NCBI GenBank assembly: GCA_960531495.1
Contig: OY482859.1
Span: 30,769,481-30,833,480 of the forward strand
Origin: Zeus faber
Lineage: Eukaryota; Chordata; Actinopteri; Zeiformes; Zeidae
DNA: 64,000 nt
Direction: 5' to 3'
Shown: one piece after another, positions 44,549 to 55,624 of the stretch
How positions within the stretch are numbered: the stretch's first letter is position 1
Layout: each line of letters opens with the position of its first letter
Translations under genes and position numbers: made by a program
Notes under the pieces: model-generated
Database searches by the model: none
Told to the model about the DNA's origin: nothing
Seen by the model: the letters and a program-made list of their open reading frames with translations, nothing else

Positions 44549-45540
44549 TTAAAGGGTTGGAGAGCTAGGTACCACCGGGTGATCCAGGCATTTGTGTCCT
44601 TCATGTGGTGGAGCCACTGCAGCGGGGCTCACAGAGGGTGAAAGCTCGTCCCAGGAGGTAGTAGCGGAGGGAACCGACTGCCCATTTGATGGTGAGACGC
44701 TCCACCTCGACTCCCGCTCTGAGAGCTTTCGGCTGAGGTACAGCACCGGACGCTCTGTCCCCGCAATCTCCTGGGACAGGACTGCGCCCAGCCCTCTCTT
44801 CGACGCATCAGTCTGCAGACAGAAGGGGGGAGAGAAGTTAGGGTTATACAGCATTGACTTCCCACAGAGAGCTGACTTTACCCTCGCAAACGCCTGCTGG
44901 CACTTCTGACCACTGGACTTGATCTGGAGCACCATTTCGAGTTATGTTAGTCAAGGGGCTGGTTAGCTCTAAACAGTTGGGGACAAACCTTCTATAGTAG
45001 TCGGCCAGCACCAAGAACTGCCTCACCTTCCTGGTCTTAGGTCTTGGCGTGGTTGCGACCGCAGCTGTTTTATCAAGCTGGGGTCGGGCCAGGCCTTCGC
45101 CCAAGTGATACCCCAGATACTGCATCTCCCGCCGTCCCACTTCTTTGGGTTGCTGGTAAGCCCAGCCTGCTTCAGGGACTCCAGTACAGCGCCCACATGC
45201 TGCATATGCCACTCCCAGGTGTCTCTGTGAATAATGTCATCTAGGTAGGCCCGGCATATGCTACATGCGGACGCAGAACACGGTCCATGAGTCTCTGAAA
45301 GGTGGCTGGGGCATCGATCAACTCGAACGGAAGTGTGTGAAAGTGGTATAAGCAAAACAATGTGGAGAACGCCGATTTTGCCTTGGACTCCTGAGACAAG
45401 GGAATCTGCCAGTAGCCCTTGGTAAAATCCAGTGTGGTGAAAAAAACAGCTGTACCTAACCGGTCGAGAGGTTCATCGACCTGAAGCATCGGGTAGGCGT
45501 CGAACTTGGACACCGCGTTCACCCTTCGGTAGTCCACGCA
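44549..45540 (-). pseudogene. Gypsy B reverse transcriptase and RNase H start
   Basis: RT begins in CMDYRRVNAVSKFDAYPM and has TAVFFTTLDFTKGYWQIPLS (first Asp), LPFELIDAPATFQRLMDRVL and, after a frame change near 45240, AYLDDIIHRDTWEWHMQHVG (YLDD). The next frame has KVRQFLVLADYYRRFVPN and the last FCLQTDASKRGLGAVLSQEI (first RNase H Asp) and LSRKLSERE. At least three frameshifts are present. Integrase is absent, so the element was truncated or ended by recombination. Confidence 0.88.
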
Positions 45541-46112
45541 GAACCGGACTGACCCATCAACTGACCCATCAACTCACCAGCATGATTGGACTAACCAGTC
45601 ACTCGTGGACTCCTCTATTACGCCCATGTCCAGCACGGCCTCTAATTCCGCCTGCACAATCTAGCGTTTGTGTTTGGGCGGGCGATACGGCTAAGAGCGC
45701 ACCGTTACCCCTGGGGCTGCCTCCACATGGTGGTGTATGAGGGACGCGAGGCCTGGCAGGGAGAAGAAAACATCAAAGAAGCTACGCTGAAGTGCAACTA
45801 CGTCCTCCTTCTTGGACAGAGAGGGATGGTCACTTAACAGGCCGCGTTACGATCGGCCGCGTTTGAACCTCCGGGCCAAACTCATCGTGCTCAATGACCA
45901 CTGTAACCAGAGCCATGGATGCCCCCTCCCTCCATTCTTTTAAGAGGTTTAGGTGATAAATCTGTGTCTGGTGCAAATGGTCTGAGACAAGCCCCCGTCG
46001 TATAAGAGCCGCTGACTGTCCTGAGACTGGAGCAAATTCTCCCATGATAACTGACTGCTCCGGCGGAAAATCGTCGATAGGGGGGGGTTACAGGGACCGG
46101 GGAAGACCCTCC
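45541..46112 (-). pseudogene. Gypsy B protease-RT linker region
   Basis: Low-quality frames between protease and RT contain LIRRGLVSDHLHQTQIYHLN and LLKEWREG, a conserved linker of this family, and several stops. Confidence 0.6.
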
Positions 46113-46772
46113 TTAGGATCCCACCGCCCCTGCACTCATCGCGCTCGCTGACGACCCCTCTACGTCACCGTGCGCCACGCAACACTCACATTTCCCTACC
46201 GGCCATGAATGCACTCCCCCAGCCTCTCTCATCAACTCGTCAAATCCTGGCCAATCCGTGGCCAAAATCAGGGATTGCGACAGGCCAGAACTAACTGCAG
46301 CCTGTGCCCTATGCTTTTTTCCCTTGTGACGAATTTCGAGCCGGACCATCGAATACGTGTGCATATCCCCATGCACATAACAAACCTCCACCTGTGACGC
46401 CTCCACCAAACCCTGGGTCGAACCAGGCGTTTCTGGACCATCGTCTGCGAACTGCACGAGTCCAGCAAAGCCTGATGTCTACCCCCTTGTAGCCTTACCG
46501 GTACTTGGTAGGCTCCTTTCCGACCGGGGTAAGGATCCGGCGGGCCGGCAACCCGGACCACCTGGCCGAGGACAGTCGTGGCAGTCGTGGCCAGGCCGCC
46601 AGCGTAGCGCCCCCTTGACATTTTCCTCCGGGGCATCGCAACGGGCTAGGGACCCGGCAAATCCCACGTGGGTCCTGGGGACAGACGTAGCGCCCCCCTT
46701 GACATTGTCCTCCAGGTCACCGCGACGGGCTGGGGACCTGGGAAATCCCGCGTGGGTCCTGGGGATGGACAC
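46113..46772 (-). pseudogene. Gypsy B nucleocapsid end and protease
   Basis: The frame at 46636-46268 runs from MPRRKMSRGRYAGGLATTAT through VLGQVVRVAGPPDPYPGRKG and YQVPVRLQGGRHQALLDSCS to the post-active-site region VQKRLVRPR. The protease active site reads LLDSC where DSG is expected, so the catalytic Gly appears lost. Another frame (46457-46113) continues with YSMVRLEIRHKGKKHRAQAA and ILATDWPGFDELM, the late protease motif. The upstream nucleocapsid region is an 83-bp tandem duplication. Confidence 0.78.
46604..46770. repeat. 83-bp tandem duplication in gypsy B gag
   Basis: GTAGCGCCCCCTTGACATT starts at 46604, and GTAGCGCCCCCCTTGACATT at 46687. The units end with GTGGGTCCTGGGGA and differ by about ten bases. 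Confidence 0.9.
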
Positions 46773-46985
46773 GGGTCTGGACCTCTGGCCAGCGACCGGT
46801 CACGGCGTGCTCCAGGGAGCTCACTCTGCCGAGGACACGCCCCAGCTGGCAGCGGAGGTACTGCCTCTTGTTCTCCATCTCAACTAGGCGTTTCCGCAGC
46901 CCACGGATCGATTCCGGGGCGCCTTTTACTCGGCGCCCTGCCCCTCCCGGGTCCCTGTTCAGGTGCCACTTGTGGGAGTTTCATC

Positions 46986-47055
46986 GCACAAACACGGCAC
47001 ACAGGCCACGATTACATATATATCTCTGAGGATCTATTATGAATGTTGCGAATAT
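46986..47055 (-). repeat. Right flanking repeat of gypsy B (candidate 5' LTR part)
   Basis: Shares GGCACACAGGCCACGATTAC, CTGAGGATCTATTATGAATG and TTGCGAATA with 43870-44005. A SINE fragment begins exactly where the match stops. Confidence 0.55.
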
Positions 47056-47285
47056 GACCAGTGACACTCATCACCAGGTCCCCAGGCGCGTCAACAAATG
47101 CTGCCTACTGCTCCTGGCCGCCCCTCCGGAGGAAGGACAAGCCAGGATGGGAAAAATGCCGAGGCCACATTTCACTGGCCACCACCCCAAAAAGCTTGTG
47201 CGTGTGTGTGTGTGTATATATACTGTATATATGCATGTGTTGTAGTGCGGTCATGTGACAAATAAAGATTCTTAATTCTTAATTA
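47056..47285 (+). mobile_element. SINE family A, 5' truncated copy
   Basis: It matches the 3' part of the SINE at 56019-56438: CATCACCAGGTCCCCAGGCG, GGAAGGACAAGCCAGGATGG, CATTTCACTGGCCACCA, a GT-rich spacer and TGTGACAAATAAAGATTCTT. The tRNA head is missing. Confidence 0.8.
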
Positions 47286-47289
47286 AGTT

Positions 47290-47315
47290 ATAGCGGTATA
47301 CGCCGAATGGGGCGT

Positions 47316-47349
<34 letters not shown>

Positions 47350-48504
47350 AAGTTGTTTGACAGAAAGTAGTATTTGGGTGGAATAAACCTTTAAAACTGT
47401 TAGTAATTGGACAGAAAATACTATTGGATGGAAAAAATGCAGCCTCCCCTATTGCAGGAACATACGATAGCGTGCGTGGAGGCGATGCTTGACACCGTGT
47501 AGATGCCGTGGCGATATTTTCCTGAAGGACAGGTGGCGCTGGGCACAACCCACCAGGTTAAACTGAAAGAACTGCTGTAAACATTTCAAAGGGAAGGATC
47601 TGATGGAAGAATGTGAATAACTACAAAAGAGCAGTAAAATTAAAATATAAAGTGTTAAATGTATGTATATTTATTTTAGTCAGTGTGTTTAAAACTAAGC
47701 AAATAAGTCACATATTTAAAAATAATGATGTCATTAACGTCAACGTTGGATGTCACCATACTCAATATCAATAAATCTCTTTTTATGTAAGTGAATTGTG
47801 TGTATTTTTTTTTTTTATTTTGTTAGCAAACAAACCGACGCAGTTCTTCCGACGGCCACTGGGGTGGAGGATCTGACTGTCAGATACGACTACGGTGATT
47901 ATGATGTCAACCAAAATGGAGATTTAACATGATTTTTTGGGGTTTTGCACTGCATTTAAGTACTTTGAGAAGCTGCAGCAGAGTGGTACGTTTATCAATA
48001 GAAAAGGGTTCAGCACATTTATAAATTATCTGAACCAACCTATATCCTTTAAGTCATATTTGTCCTTTTGGAAAAAATAAAATGTATCATGAAGTCAGTG
48101 TTGAACTGACATAATGATATATCATAAAAGAGCAACCTTGTCTTTCCTAAGCAGTTTTTAGGTTGACCCTGCCACTATGTTCTTTCACTATCCCAGCTCT
48201 ACATGTACTTTTTGGTTTCTCAAAAACCTAATATTTGACTTTGATATTACAGAAGCACAGCATGGACATAAATAAATCTCAGAATGAGACGAAAATGTGT
48301 GAAATGTAGAGTAGCTGAATTTCGAAGCAGCAATCGATGACTAATATATGCAATATATATTGATCATGCACAATGGAAAAGACAGCTTGAATGTGCTTAG
48401 TCCCGGTGACAATATATATTCAATTTTAATCACTCACATATTAAAATTCATCACCACATAAAGATAAACGCATAAATAAAATCAAGACACATTTGTCAGA
48501 CCCA
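47290..48504. other. No gene recognised; (GT)n at 47314-47350
   Basis: AT-rich DNA with a GT microsatellite and a poly-T at about 47804. Confidence 0.5.
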
Positions 48505-48581
48505 TATATATATATATATATACACACACACATACAGTACATACATAATCTCTTGAATTTACATACATACATACATACATA
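48505..48581. repeat. (TA)n, (CA)n and (ACAT)n microsatellites
   Basis: TA units at about 48506-48523, CA to 48534, and ACAT units at about 48559-48581. Confidence 0.9.
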
Positions 48582-49308
48582 CACCGATCAGCAACAACAT
48601 TAAAACCACCATTAATAAGCAGTAATATTGTGTAGGTCACCCTCGTGCCGCCAAAACAGCTCTGACCCGTTAAGCCATGGACTCCACAAAACCTTTGAAG
48701 GTGTCCTGTGGTATCTGGCAGCAGATCCTTTAAGTCCTGTAAGTTGCGACGTAAAATCACTGACAGGTGAAGTGAATAACATTGATAATCTCTTTCCAAT
48801 GGCATCTGTCAAGGGGTGGGATATATGAGGCAGCAAGTGAACAGTCAGTTCTTGAAGTTGATGTGTTGGAAGCAAGAAAAATCTCTCGATTGCACAGAAA
48901 AGCTACTGTAGCACACATTTCTGAAAAAGTTAATGCTGGCACACAGTGCATTGCAGCTTTCTGTGTATGGGGCTGCAAAGCCACAGACCAGTCAGAGTGC
49001 CCATGCTGACCCCTGTCCACTGCTGAATGTGCCGACGTGCATGTGAGTGTCAGAATTGGACCATGGAGCAATGGAAGAAGGGGGCCTGGTCTGATGAATC
49101 GCGTTTTCTTCTACATCATGTTGATGGCCAGGGTTAGGGTCCGATCAAATCAGGATTTTGAGATGTGCTGGAACAACAAGCCCAATCCAAAGGATCTGCT
49201 GCCATTGTCTCGATGCCAGACACCACAGAGATGTTTTGGCTGCACAAGGAGAAGCTACACAATTTAAGTGTTTATTAGCAGTGGTTTTAATGTTGTGGCT
49301 GATCGGTT
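48582..49308 (-). mobile_element. Deleted Tc1-like element
   Basis: The ends are inverted: CACCGATCAGCAACAACATT and AAAACCAC on the left, GTGGTTTTAATGTTGTGGCT and GATCGG on the right, next to TA on both sides. The 727-bp body keeps scraps of a transposase reading frame but no DDE motif. The inverse-oriented text GCCGCCAAAACAGCTCTGAC is typical of this fish Tc1 family (from memory). The orientation call is uncertain. Confidence 0.75.
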
Positions 49309-49329
49309 TAGCTCACTTTTGTTTTCTAT

Positions 49330-49392
49330 TTGCTTTGGCAGTGTAAAAGTATTTCTCCCATGCCAATAAAGCCCTTTCAATTGAATTGAAAT
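49330..49392 (+). mobile_element. LINE 3' tail fragment with (AATTG)n end
   Basis: TTGCTTTGGCAGTGTAAAAG, CCATGCCAATAAAGCCCTTT and CAATTGAATTGAAA resemble the 3' terminus common to many fish LINE copies. The clade is not certain. Confidence 0.55.
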
Positions 49393-49849
49393 GAACTGAG
49401 AGAAAGAACAAAACATGTGATGTGGCGACAGGGGGCAGTGTCAGACGGCGAGGAAATAGAGCAGAAGAACACGGGTCTGAAAAAAAAGGAATCCAGCCAT
49501 TGGTGAGATGAGCAGAGGCTAAGCCCAGGGCTCGTTCCCATGGAAACCCTTTGCCCAGGGAGGTCGACATCCGCTTCGCTCTGCACAGATTGTAGGTCAG
49601 ACATGGCGTCAACAGGGCCATCAGACCTAATACATCTTGACTTGTGGGTCACAAGCTCTCTCTCTTGCTCTCTCTCTGCGGTGCATGCTGGGAGTTGGGT
49701 GTGTCCAAGCATGTGTGGTGAGAACGTTTGTTTGCTGAGAGTGACACTGCCCCCCCCCCGCGCCAAAACATTGTTTTTGCTGTTTGTGTGCATTATATGG
49801 AGTATACAGTTTATTTCTAGTTTATTGTTGTTTTAGTTGTCTGTAGTTT
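49393..49849. other. No gene recognised, possible LINE 5' UTR
   Basis: A GC-moderate stretch leading into the Tx1 ORF1; it may be its 5' UTR. Confidence 0.4.
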
Positions 49850-49869
49850 AGTGTTTGTTGTCGGGCGGT

Positions 49870-50439
49870 GGAGGGGATGCCATCTCAATATGCGCCATCT
49901 CTCTCTCTGCGCCATGGTGTTCGAGTCCAACCAGACCCGTCGGTCACGGTGGAGGAGGTTCTCCTGGCCTTGGGGGAGGTGGTCAGACCTGTCAATCGCA
50001 TCAAGAATGAACAAAGTGCTTGTGGCTTTTCTGGAGGTAGAACATTTCATATCTGTCTTGTCTTCTAGGGTCTTCTAGGGTTATTATAAGAAATGTGGTG
50101 TATGTCAATTCTGGTAGTTGGAAATGTTTTGAATGCGGCGACATCAGTCACAAGCGTTACGCCTGTGCGCACTTGCAGCGTGCCGGTGCCGGCGATGCAG
50201 AAGCCGAGACTTCACCGCGGACAGAGAGGAATAAAGACACAAGCGATGACGGAGAAATCCAGACAACGCGATCTGAGCCCAAAGTCATCTCAAGTGACAA
50301 ACATGCTGATAATAATAACAACAACATAAATGAATGTCTGAGTGGTGTGAGTGCGGAGAACGGGGCCGGTGCGTCTGATCAGTTGAGCGAGGCGGGGACA
50401 GAACCCGACACAGAGCAACAGGAGGCCAGGAGGCGGTGA
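49870..50439 (+). pseudogene. L1-Tx1 LINE ORF1 (zinc-knuckle protein)
   Basis: The first frame has GVRVQPDPSVTVEEVLLALG and EVVRPVNRIKNEQSA, a nucleic-acid-binding region of Tx1 ORF1 proteins. After frame changes near 50060, the frame from 50095 shows MVYVNSGSWKCFECGDISHK, where CFECGDISHKRYAC is a CX2CX4HX4C knuckle. A Ser/Glu-rich tail with NNNNNINE ends at a stop near 50439. ORF1 packages LINE RNA. The middle is interrupted, so this copy is not functional. Confidence 0.75.
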
Positions 50440-50718
50440 GTACACCGCTGGTTCCCCAGGTCACTGGACATGACCATTATATGGATTATGATTCCGACTC
50501 AGATGACTTATCAGTAATTGTCCAATTTTGGAAAATCTGTTTAAGTTTGTGATTATTTTCCAGATACTGAAAAATGTATCGATCTGTTAAAGATTCACAA
50601 AAAGAGGTAAATTGTGATTTGCTAGATTAAAATAAAATGTATCACTTAAGAAAACATTATACTATAAGAAACACTATAAGAAAGGCATGTGTGTCAAAAA
50701 TAGGGAAGACAAGGTTGT

Positions 50719-51120
50719 TTGTTTCCAATCATCATGTACAGTTTGATGTTTGGGACTCTTAACATCAATGGTGGAAGGGATATACATAACAGGGCTGTAT
50801 TATCTGGAGTATGCAGTCAGAAAAAAATAGATATAGTCTTTCTACAAGAAACACACAGTGGCGCATTGAATGGGGTAGACTGGGGGTTGTGGTGGAAGGG
50901 GAAATTTTCCCTTAGCCATGGGACCAATTTTAGTGCAGTGACCGCCATCCTGTTCTCTCCTGGGTTAGATGTTACCATCTTATCAAGCAGGGAGTTAGTG
51001 GAAGGCAGGCTACGCATGGCGAGGGCTGAGATTAACAAAGTTTACATTTTTTGTTTTGTTAATGTTTATGCTCCTAACCTGGGCTCAGAGAGACGACAAG
51101 TATTGAAGATACTAAAATAA
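50719..51120 (+). pseudogene. L1-Tx1 LINE ORF2 endonuclease
   Basis: The frame starts at 50719 near MYSLMFGTLNINGGRDIHNR and shows the apurinic-like endonuclease motifs IVFLQETHSG (catalytic Glu), LSHGTNFSAVTAILFSPGLD and FVNVYAPNLGSERRQ. It ends at a stop near 51120, before the late Asp/His motifs. A degenerate continuation with GGNWNSTTDFTLDR-like text lies near 51160-51200. This is the Tx1 branch of L1-type LINEs, which often have target-site preference. Confidence 0.85.
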
Positions 51121-51360
51121 GCTTTATGACAGTGTGACCAAAGGGATTGTTTTGTTATTGGGGGGAACTGGAATAGCACCACTGATTTCACCTTAGACAG
51201 GACCAGTGAAGAGTCACATCTGCAATCATCCTTTTTTTTAAATCTAAATGAATAACTCACTCAGATGTTATCGATGCACAGAGGGTAAAAAATTCACACA
51301 CCAGACAATACACATGGGTCAAGGGTTTTAGCAGGCAGGGTTACTGTACAATAGGAAAAA

Positions 51361-52279
51361 ATGCATGGTAAATGTGGGAGGAGGATTGGGCTGCCCAATT
51401 CCTGTCAAAAGAGGAATGGGGCAGGGCTGCCCGATATCAGGACAACTTTACTGTTTGCCAATCAAACAATCAAACCCTTTTTAAATAGACTGAGGAGCAA
51501 GATGATGGGAGTCTCCCTACCTGGATTAACACAGAGCCCACATTTGGTTGTGTCTGCATATGCTGATGATGTGAATATTTTAATCAAAAATGAAAACGGT
51601 ATAAATGTGCTAAATGAATGCATAAAAATATATGAAAAAAGCCTCCTCAGCAAAGGTTAAATGAGAGAAGAGTGAGGCTTTTTTGATAGGACCATGGCAG
51701 GGCAGGGTTGCTCCCAGTCTGTCAGGAGGACTCAGGTGGGAGAGCAAAGTCTTGAAAGTCCTGTGTTTTTGGGAAGTGAAGCTTTTTTAAATGAAGAACT
51801 GGGAGGGGGCAGCAGAGAAGGTGTGTGCCCAATTGTCTAAATGGAAATCATTGCTACCCCCGTTGTCATATAGGGGGAGAGCTCTGGTAGCCAACAACTT
51901 GGTTGCCTCGACTTTGTGGCGCAGATTGATAGTACTACCGCCACACCCAGGGGCCTAAGCGAGGACATTCAGAGGGCGATTGTTGACTTTTTCTGGTCTG
52001 GGCAGAGTTGGATCAAGGCATCTGCTCTGTACCTACCAGTGGAAGAAGGAGGACAGGGCCTCATAGACATTTCATCCAGTGTGTTGGCTTTCAGGCTGCA
52101 GGCAGCCCGAATGGTAGCAGAACTGTTGTTTTTCAACACATTCATCATATCTCAGACTTCTGCCAGCCTGAGGTCAAGCCTGATCCAGGCTGGCTGTATC
52201 CAAGCACTGGGGAGGGATGTCCTTTCTGCTCAGTCAGCAAAACAATTATCCAGTGTTTGAGACTTCAGGGTTTGTTTAG
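51361..52279 (+). pseudogene. L1-Tx1 LINE ORF2 reverse transcriptase and C-terminus
   Basis: Frames include PNSCQKRNGAGLPD (out-of-frame form of the RQGCPLSG region), QTIKPFLNRLRSKMMGVSLP and VVSAYADDVNILIKN with the YADD catalytic pair. From 51916 the C-terminal region has RGLSEDIQRAIVDFFWSGQS and LPVEEGGQGLIDISSSVLAF. About 50 residues of RT between endonuclease and palm are deleted. The reading is cut at 52280 by the ERV and its target duplication. Confidence 0.82.
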
Positions 52280-52283
52280 ATAG

Positions 52284-52741
52284 TGTCGTTTCTGGATTAT
52301 TTTGATGTGTTGATGAAGAAGGAGTCTCCGCTGACACTGACTTGATTAAAATAATATTTTTATTACACAAATCAGCATCAAACCAGGCTTGCCATGGACG
52401 CCTGGGAGAGAACAGGAGCCAGATATATCCTCTGTCGACTGAAGTAAAAGACTTGTCCTATATACTAGTATGGAGATCACGTAGCCCATCTGGCTACAAT
52501 ACATAGGTCACAGTTCAGCACTTGTTCACACATAAATCTACACATTTCCTCCTCTGGCCAGGCTGGAGGCATCAACACATTTCCTCTCCTATAGGATCTC
52601 TGAATAGACACGTTATTGTCTTTCTCCGTATGACATGGAAGCAATAAATTAAAAGAAACATACGTTAGTAATTATACCATACAATCACTATACAATGGGC
52701 TCTGATTCTTGAGAACCCAGGGCCCTCATTCAGACACCTCA
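52284..52741 (-). repeat. ERV 3' LTR (complete)
   Basis: 458 bp, TG...CA. On the sense strand it begins TGAGGTGTCTGA and contains AATAAA in TTTGTGTAATAAAAATATT near its 3' part. Just inside, GAAGGGGGGAATA on the sense strand is the polypurine tract (about 52742-52755). Confidence 0.88.
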
Positions 52742-53700
52742 TATTCCCCCCTTCGAGACTATACAACGTCTCGATAGAGAGAAGAGTAATTGAACTTATG
52801 ATGTTAATTGGCTTAATAGAAATCACTTAATAACAAACAAAATAAATTATAATATACCCTTCTGACCATGCTCAGTCGTATCAATACAGTAAATTTGTGG
52901 AGTGTGAGAGAGAAAAACCCATCTGGCAGCTCCCTTTCTTAGAACTTCCAGCAAACAATCAAGACAGGAAAATTCTCTCACAGTCCCTCTGCCCCAGTCA
53001 AGCACCTATGGTACTCCAAATCAATTAACAGAAAAAGACGAAGGGTTTAGAAAACTGTATAGGATGTTACATATAAATGCATACATTTTGAACCTCAGAA
53101 ATAAATCAAAACATTTGTCCAAAGTCAGGCTGGTCGACCCATCGGACCTTCCAGTGGACCTTTCCCTGCCTAGCATCAATGTCCCTCAAAAACTGCAAAA
53201 AAAAGAAAATACCTGAGGTCCCAATGTATACACTTCACCCTATTACAGACAACTCAAAGAAAACAATAGCAAATCAAAGTAATATGTCTTGCTAAAAATA
53301 TCTAGTGTAGAGTACAGGATATTCATCAATAATACAGGTTACATTGTAATAAACAAACTTCAATATTATAAAAACATGCAGGACACATATGTATGTATTG
53401 AACTGTTGCTTTTTAACACCATCAACTTTTAATGATATTTCACTCGACACTCCTGATCATGATGTCCTCATTCAGGGTCCGCCGTCCATTTTCATCCTCC
53501 ATTTTTGAATGTCCATGTTTGAGTGTTCAAGTCCATTATGCTGTTCGGATCTCTGGACACAGCCACCCTCTGACTGGTCCTGAAAGAAAGAATCACCAGC
53601 CAGTATCATGCACAAACATCAAATACAGTATAATAATTTTACTTTTGCATTATACTTTAAAATTATTCCAATATATGATTAACTAATTCAGATCTGTGGG
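52742..53700. other. ERV 3' internal region without env
   Basis: About 950 bp between the polypurine tract and the integrase end. No envelope-like ORF, signal peptide, fusion peptide or transmembrane unit is seen on the minus strand. Confidence 0.6.
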
Positions 53701-53710
53701 TTGACAGATT

Positions 53711-54492
53711 TTAACAATACATTTTTTTCCGCACACCATTCATTTTTTCACAAACACCTTGGCTTTGCGGAGGATAAACAGCTCCTAAACGTTGTTTATT
53801 TCCCGATTTTTTCACATTTAATTTTACTGTTCTATCCACAAACTCTTTCCCATTATCTGAGGATATGCGATCTGGAAGTCCCCACCTGCTTATGACCTCA
53901 CAACACAAGAACTTGGCTTGGCAACTGACTGAGCATCTTTACGCTTGGTTGCCTCAGGTCACCGTGAAAATCTATCCACGACGACTAACATGTATCTTTT
54001 ACCTCCTATTGGTCTTATAATGTCAACAAAATCCACAACCAACTCACGCATAGGACCTGTTGGAGTTGGAATGTGACTGGGTGGACTCATCACACCCCTT
54101 CTAACATTGTGTTTAAGACAGATTGTACATCTGCCTACGACATAATCAATTTGTTCAAGCAAGTACGGTGCCCAAACACCATACTCTTTCGTGATTTTTC
54201 TCCTTACCTCCCCCCTTGCAACATGGGCTAACCCATGTGCTTCCTGAATCATCAGACCTAGTAGGTCGGGGGGTGCTACCATCAATCCTTCATGATTTCT
54301 CCACAGACCAGCAGAATCTTGTGTGGCCCCTCGGTTCAACCATAATTGTTTATCTATGGCTGGCGCCGCTTTTTGCATCACGATCACATCTCTGAGCGTG
54401 ATTTTATCTTCCAAGTCCACTTCATGGGCGACCAGAAGAACCTTGCCTGCTTTGTTTGCTCCTGTAACTGCTTTTGCAGCCTTGTCAGCCAC
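53711..54492 (-). pseudogene. ERV integrase
   Basis: The frame at 54492-53959 has the N-terminal HHCC zinc site (EAHGLAHVARGEVRRKI ... VVGRCTICLKHN) and then MRELVVDFVDIIRPIGGKRY with the first catalytic Asp. After a break near 53950 the frame at 53908-53711 has LPDRISSDNGKEFVDRTVKL (second Asp) and VYPPQSQGVCEKMNGVRKK (Glu). Thirty-five residues separate the last two, the D,D-35-E arrangement. The part after the catalytic core is missing and a stop occurs at about 53711. Confidence 0.9.
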
Positions 54493-54579
54493 TTTGTTAC
54501 CTTGACGTGTTCATTTTGTGTGCTGCACATTTAGCTACAGCTATTTCCTTTGGTTTCATCATTGCATGCAACAATTTCA

Positions 54580-55086
54580 TTATCTGGGCATGATGCTGTA
54601 TCGGAGAACCATCAGTTTTCTTGAATCCTCGATTTTTCCACACTGATACAAATAATGACACACATTATGTGCATATGCAGAATCTTTATATATTGTCACT
54701 CGCTTGCCTTCTGCCAATAGACAAGTTTCAGTCAGGCCCACAAGCTTAGCAAGCTGTACAGAAGCAGGTTGTGGTATTACTCCTGCTTTCTCAACAACAA
54801 ATTCAGTTCCCTGGGCTTTGACTACTGCGTAACCAGCACTCAATGTGTCTCCCATTCGATAGCAGGACCCATCAGTCCAATACTCCATATCTGACACATG
54901 CAGTGGGAAAGCTTGCAAGTCTGATCTGAGCTTTGCATATCTCTCAACTTCCTGAACACAATCATATGGCTCTCCATCCTCTGGTGTTGGCAAATTCTCA
55001 GCTGGGTTTACTGTGACGCACCTTACTAAGGTGACATCTTCCTGCTCTAAGAGCCTATGATAGTCTCTTAGCCTAGACATAGTCAA
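54580..55086 (-). pseudogene. ERV RNase H
   Basis: MEYWTDGSCYRMGDTLSAGY carries the first catalytic Asp (TDGS) and GKRVTIYKDSAYAHNVCHYL the DSAYA motif with a later Asp. Between them the motif usually AELxAL reads AKLVGLTE, so the Glu at this position is Lys. The end of the domain is disrupted near 54580. Upstream, VRCVTVNPAENLPTPEDGEP is the tether region. It lies between RT/connection and integrase, as in gammaretroviruses. Confidence 0.88.
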
Positions 55087-55120
55087 TGTACATTAACATA
55101 AATTCAAAAGATTCCTGAGA

Positions 55121-55612
55121 CTATGATGTGTAAGAATTGTCACTGGTTACTGATGATGCTTTCTCATACATTAGATAAACTCCCACCATTGCTCTGTAGC
55201 ACCATGGTAGCCTCAATTCTACTTCTGAATAGGCAGTAGAATAATACGAAACAGGATGAGGACTTGTCCCTGTACCTGTGGGCTGACAAAGAACTGCACA
55301 TGCATATTTGCCTCCAGTGAACATAGCCACATACAGCAAAAGGTTTTTAGAGTAGTCTGGCAGTGCTAGCGCTGGAGCTTCTTGTAGCCTCTGTTTGATT
55401 GTTTCAAATAACACCTTAATAAGCAAGACCTAAGCCATAAGACCTTCCTGCGTCCAGGTGAGGTTATAATGGAGTTGAGCATTCCCAGTCTCTTTTATCG
55501 TGGCTCTCAAAGGTCCTGTTAGGCAGGCATAATCTTCTACCCATGCTGAAGAATATCCCGCAATGCCAAGAAATATCATCATCTCTCTGACTGTTCTCGG
55601 CTTTGGTGCCAT
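55121..55612 (-). pseudogene. ERV RT thumb and connection
   Basis: PKPRTVREMMIFLGIAGYSS and VEDYACLTGPLRATIKETGN are the RT thumb. After a stop near 55430 the connection follows: LQEAPALALPDYSKNLLLYV, GGKYACAVLCQPTGTGTSPH and PVSYYSTAYSEVELRLPWC. The parts sit in two frames. Confidence 0.88.
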
Positions 55613-55624
55613 TCGAATGGCTTC

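Larger units (their letters stand above)
44535..46930 (-). mobile_element. Ty3/gypsy element B, gag end to RNase H
   Basis: On the minus strand, nucleocapsid, protease, RT and the start of RNase H follow in order, and the element then stops at about 44535 with no integrase. Direct repeats at 43870-44005 and 46986-47055 flank it and may be LTR remains. Confidence 0.8.

Noticed and set aside
49330-49392. Assigning this tail to the Tx1 LINE that begins after it
   Set aside because: The tail precedes the Tx1 ORF1 in the same orientation, so it must belong to another LINE copy.
52742-53700. ERV env gene
   Set aside because: Searched for a long minus-strand ORF with signal, cleavage and transmembrane segments; none present.
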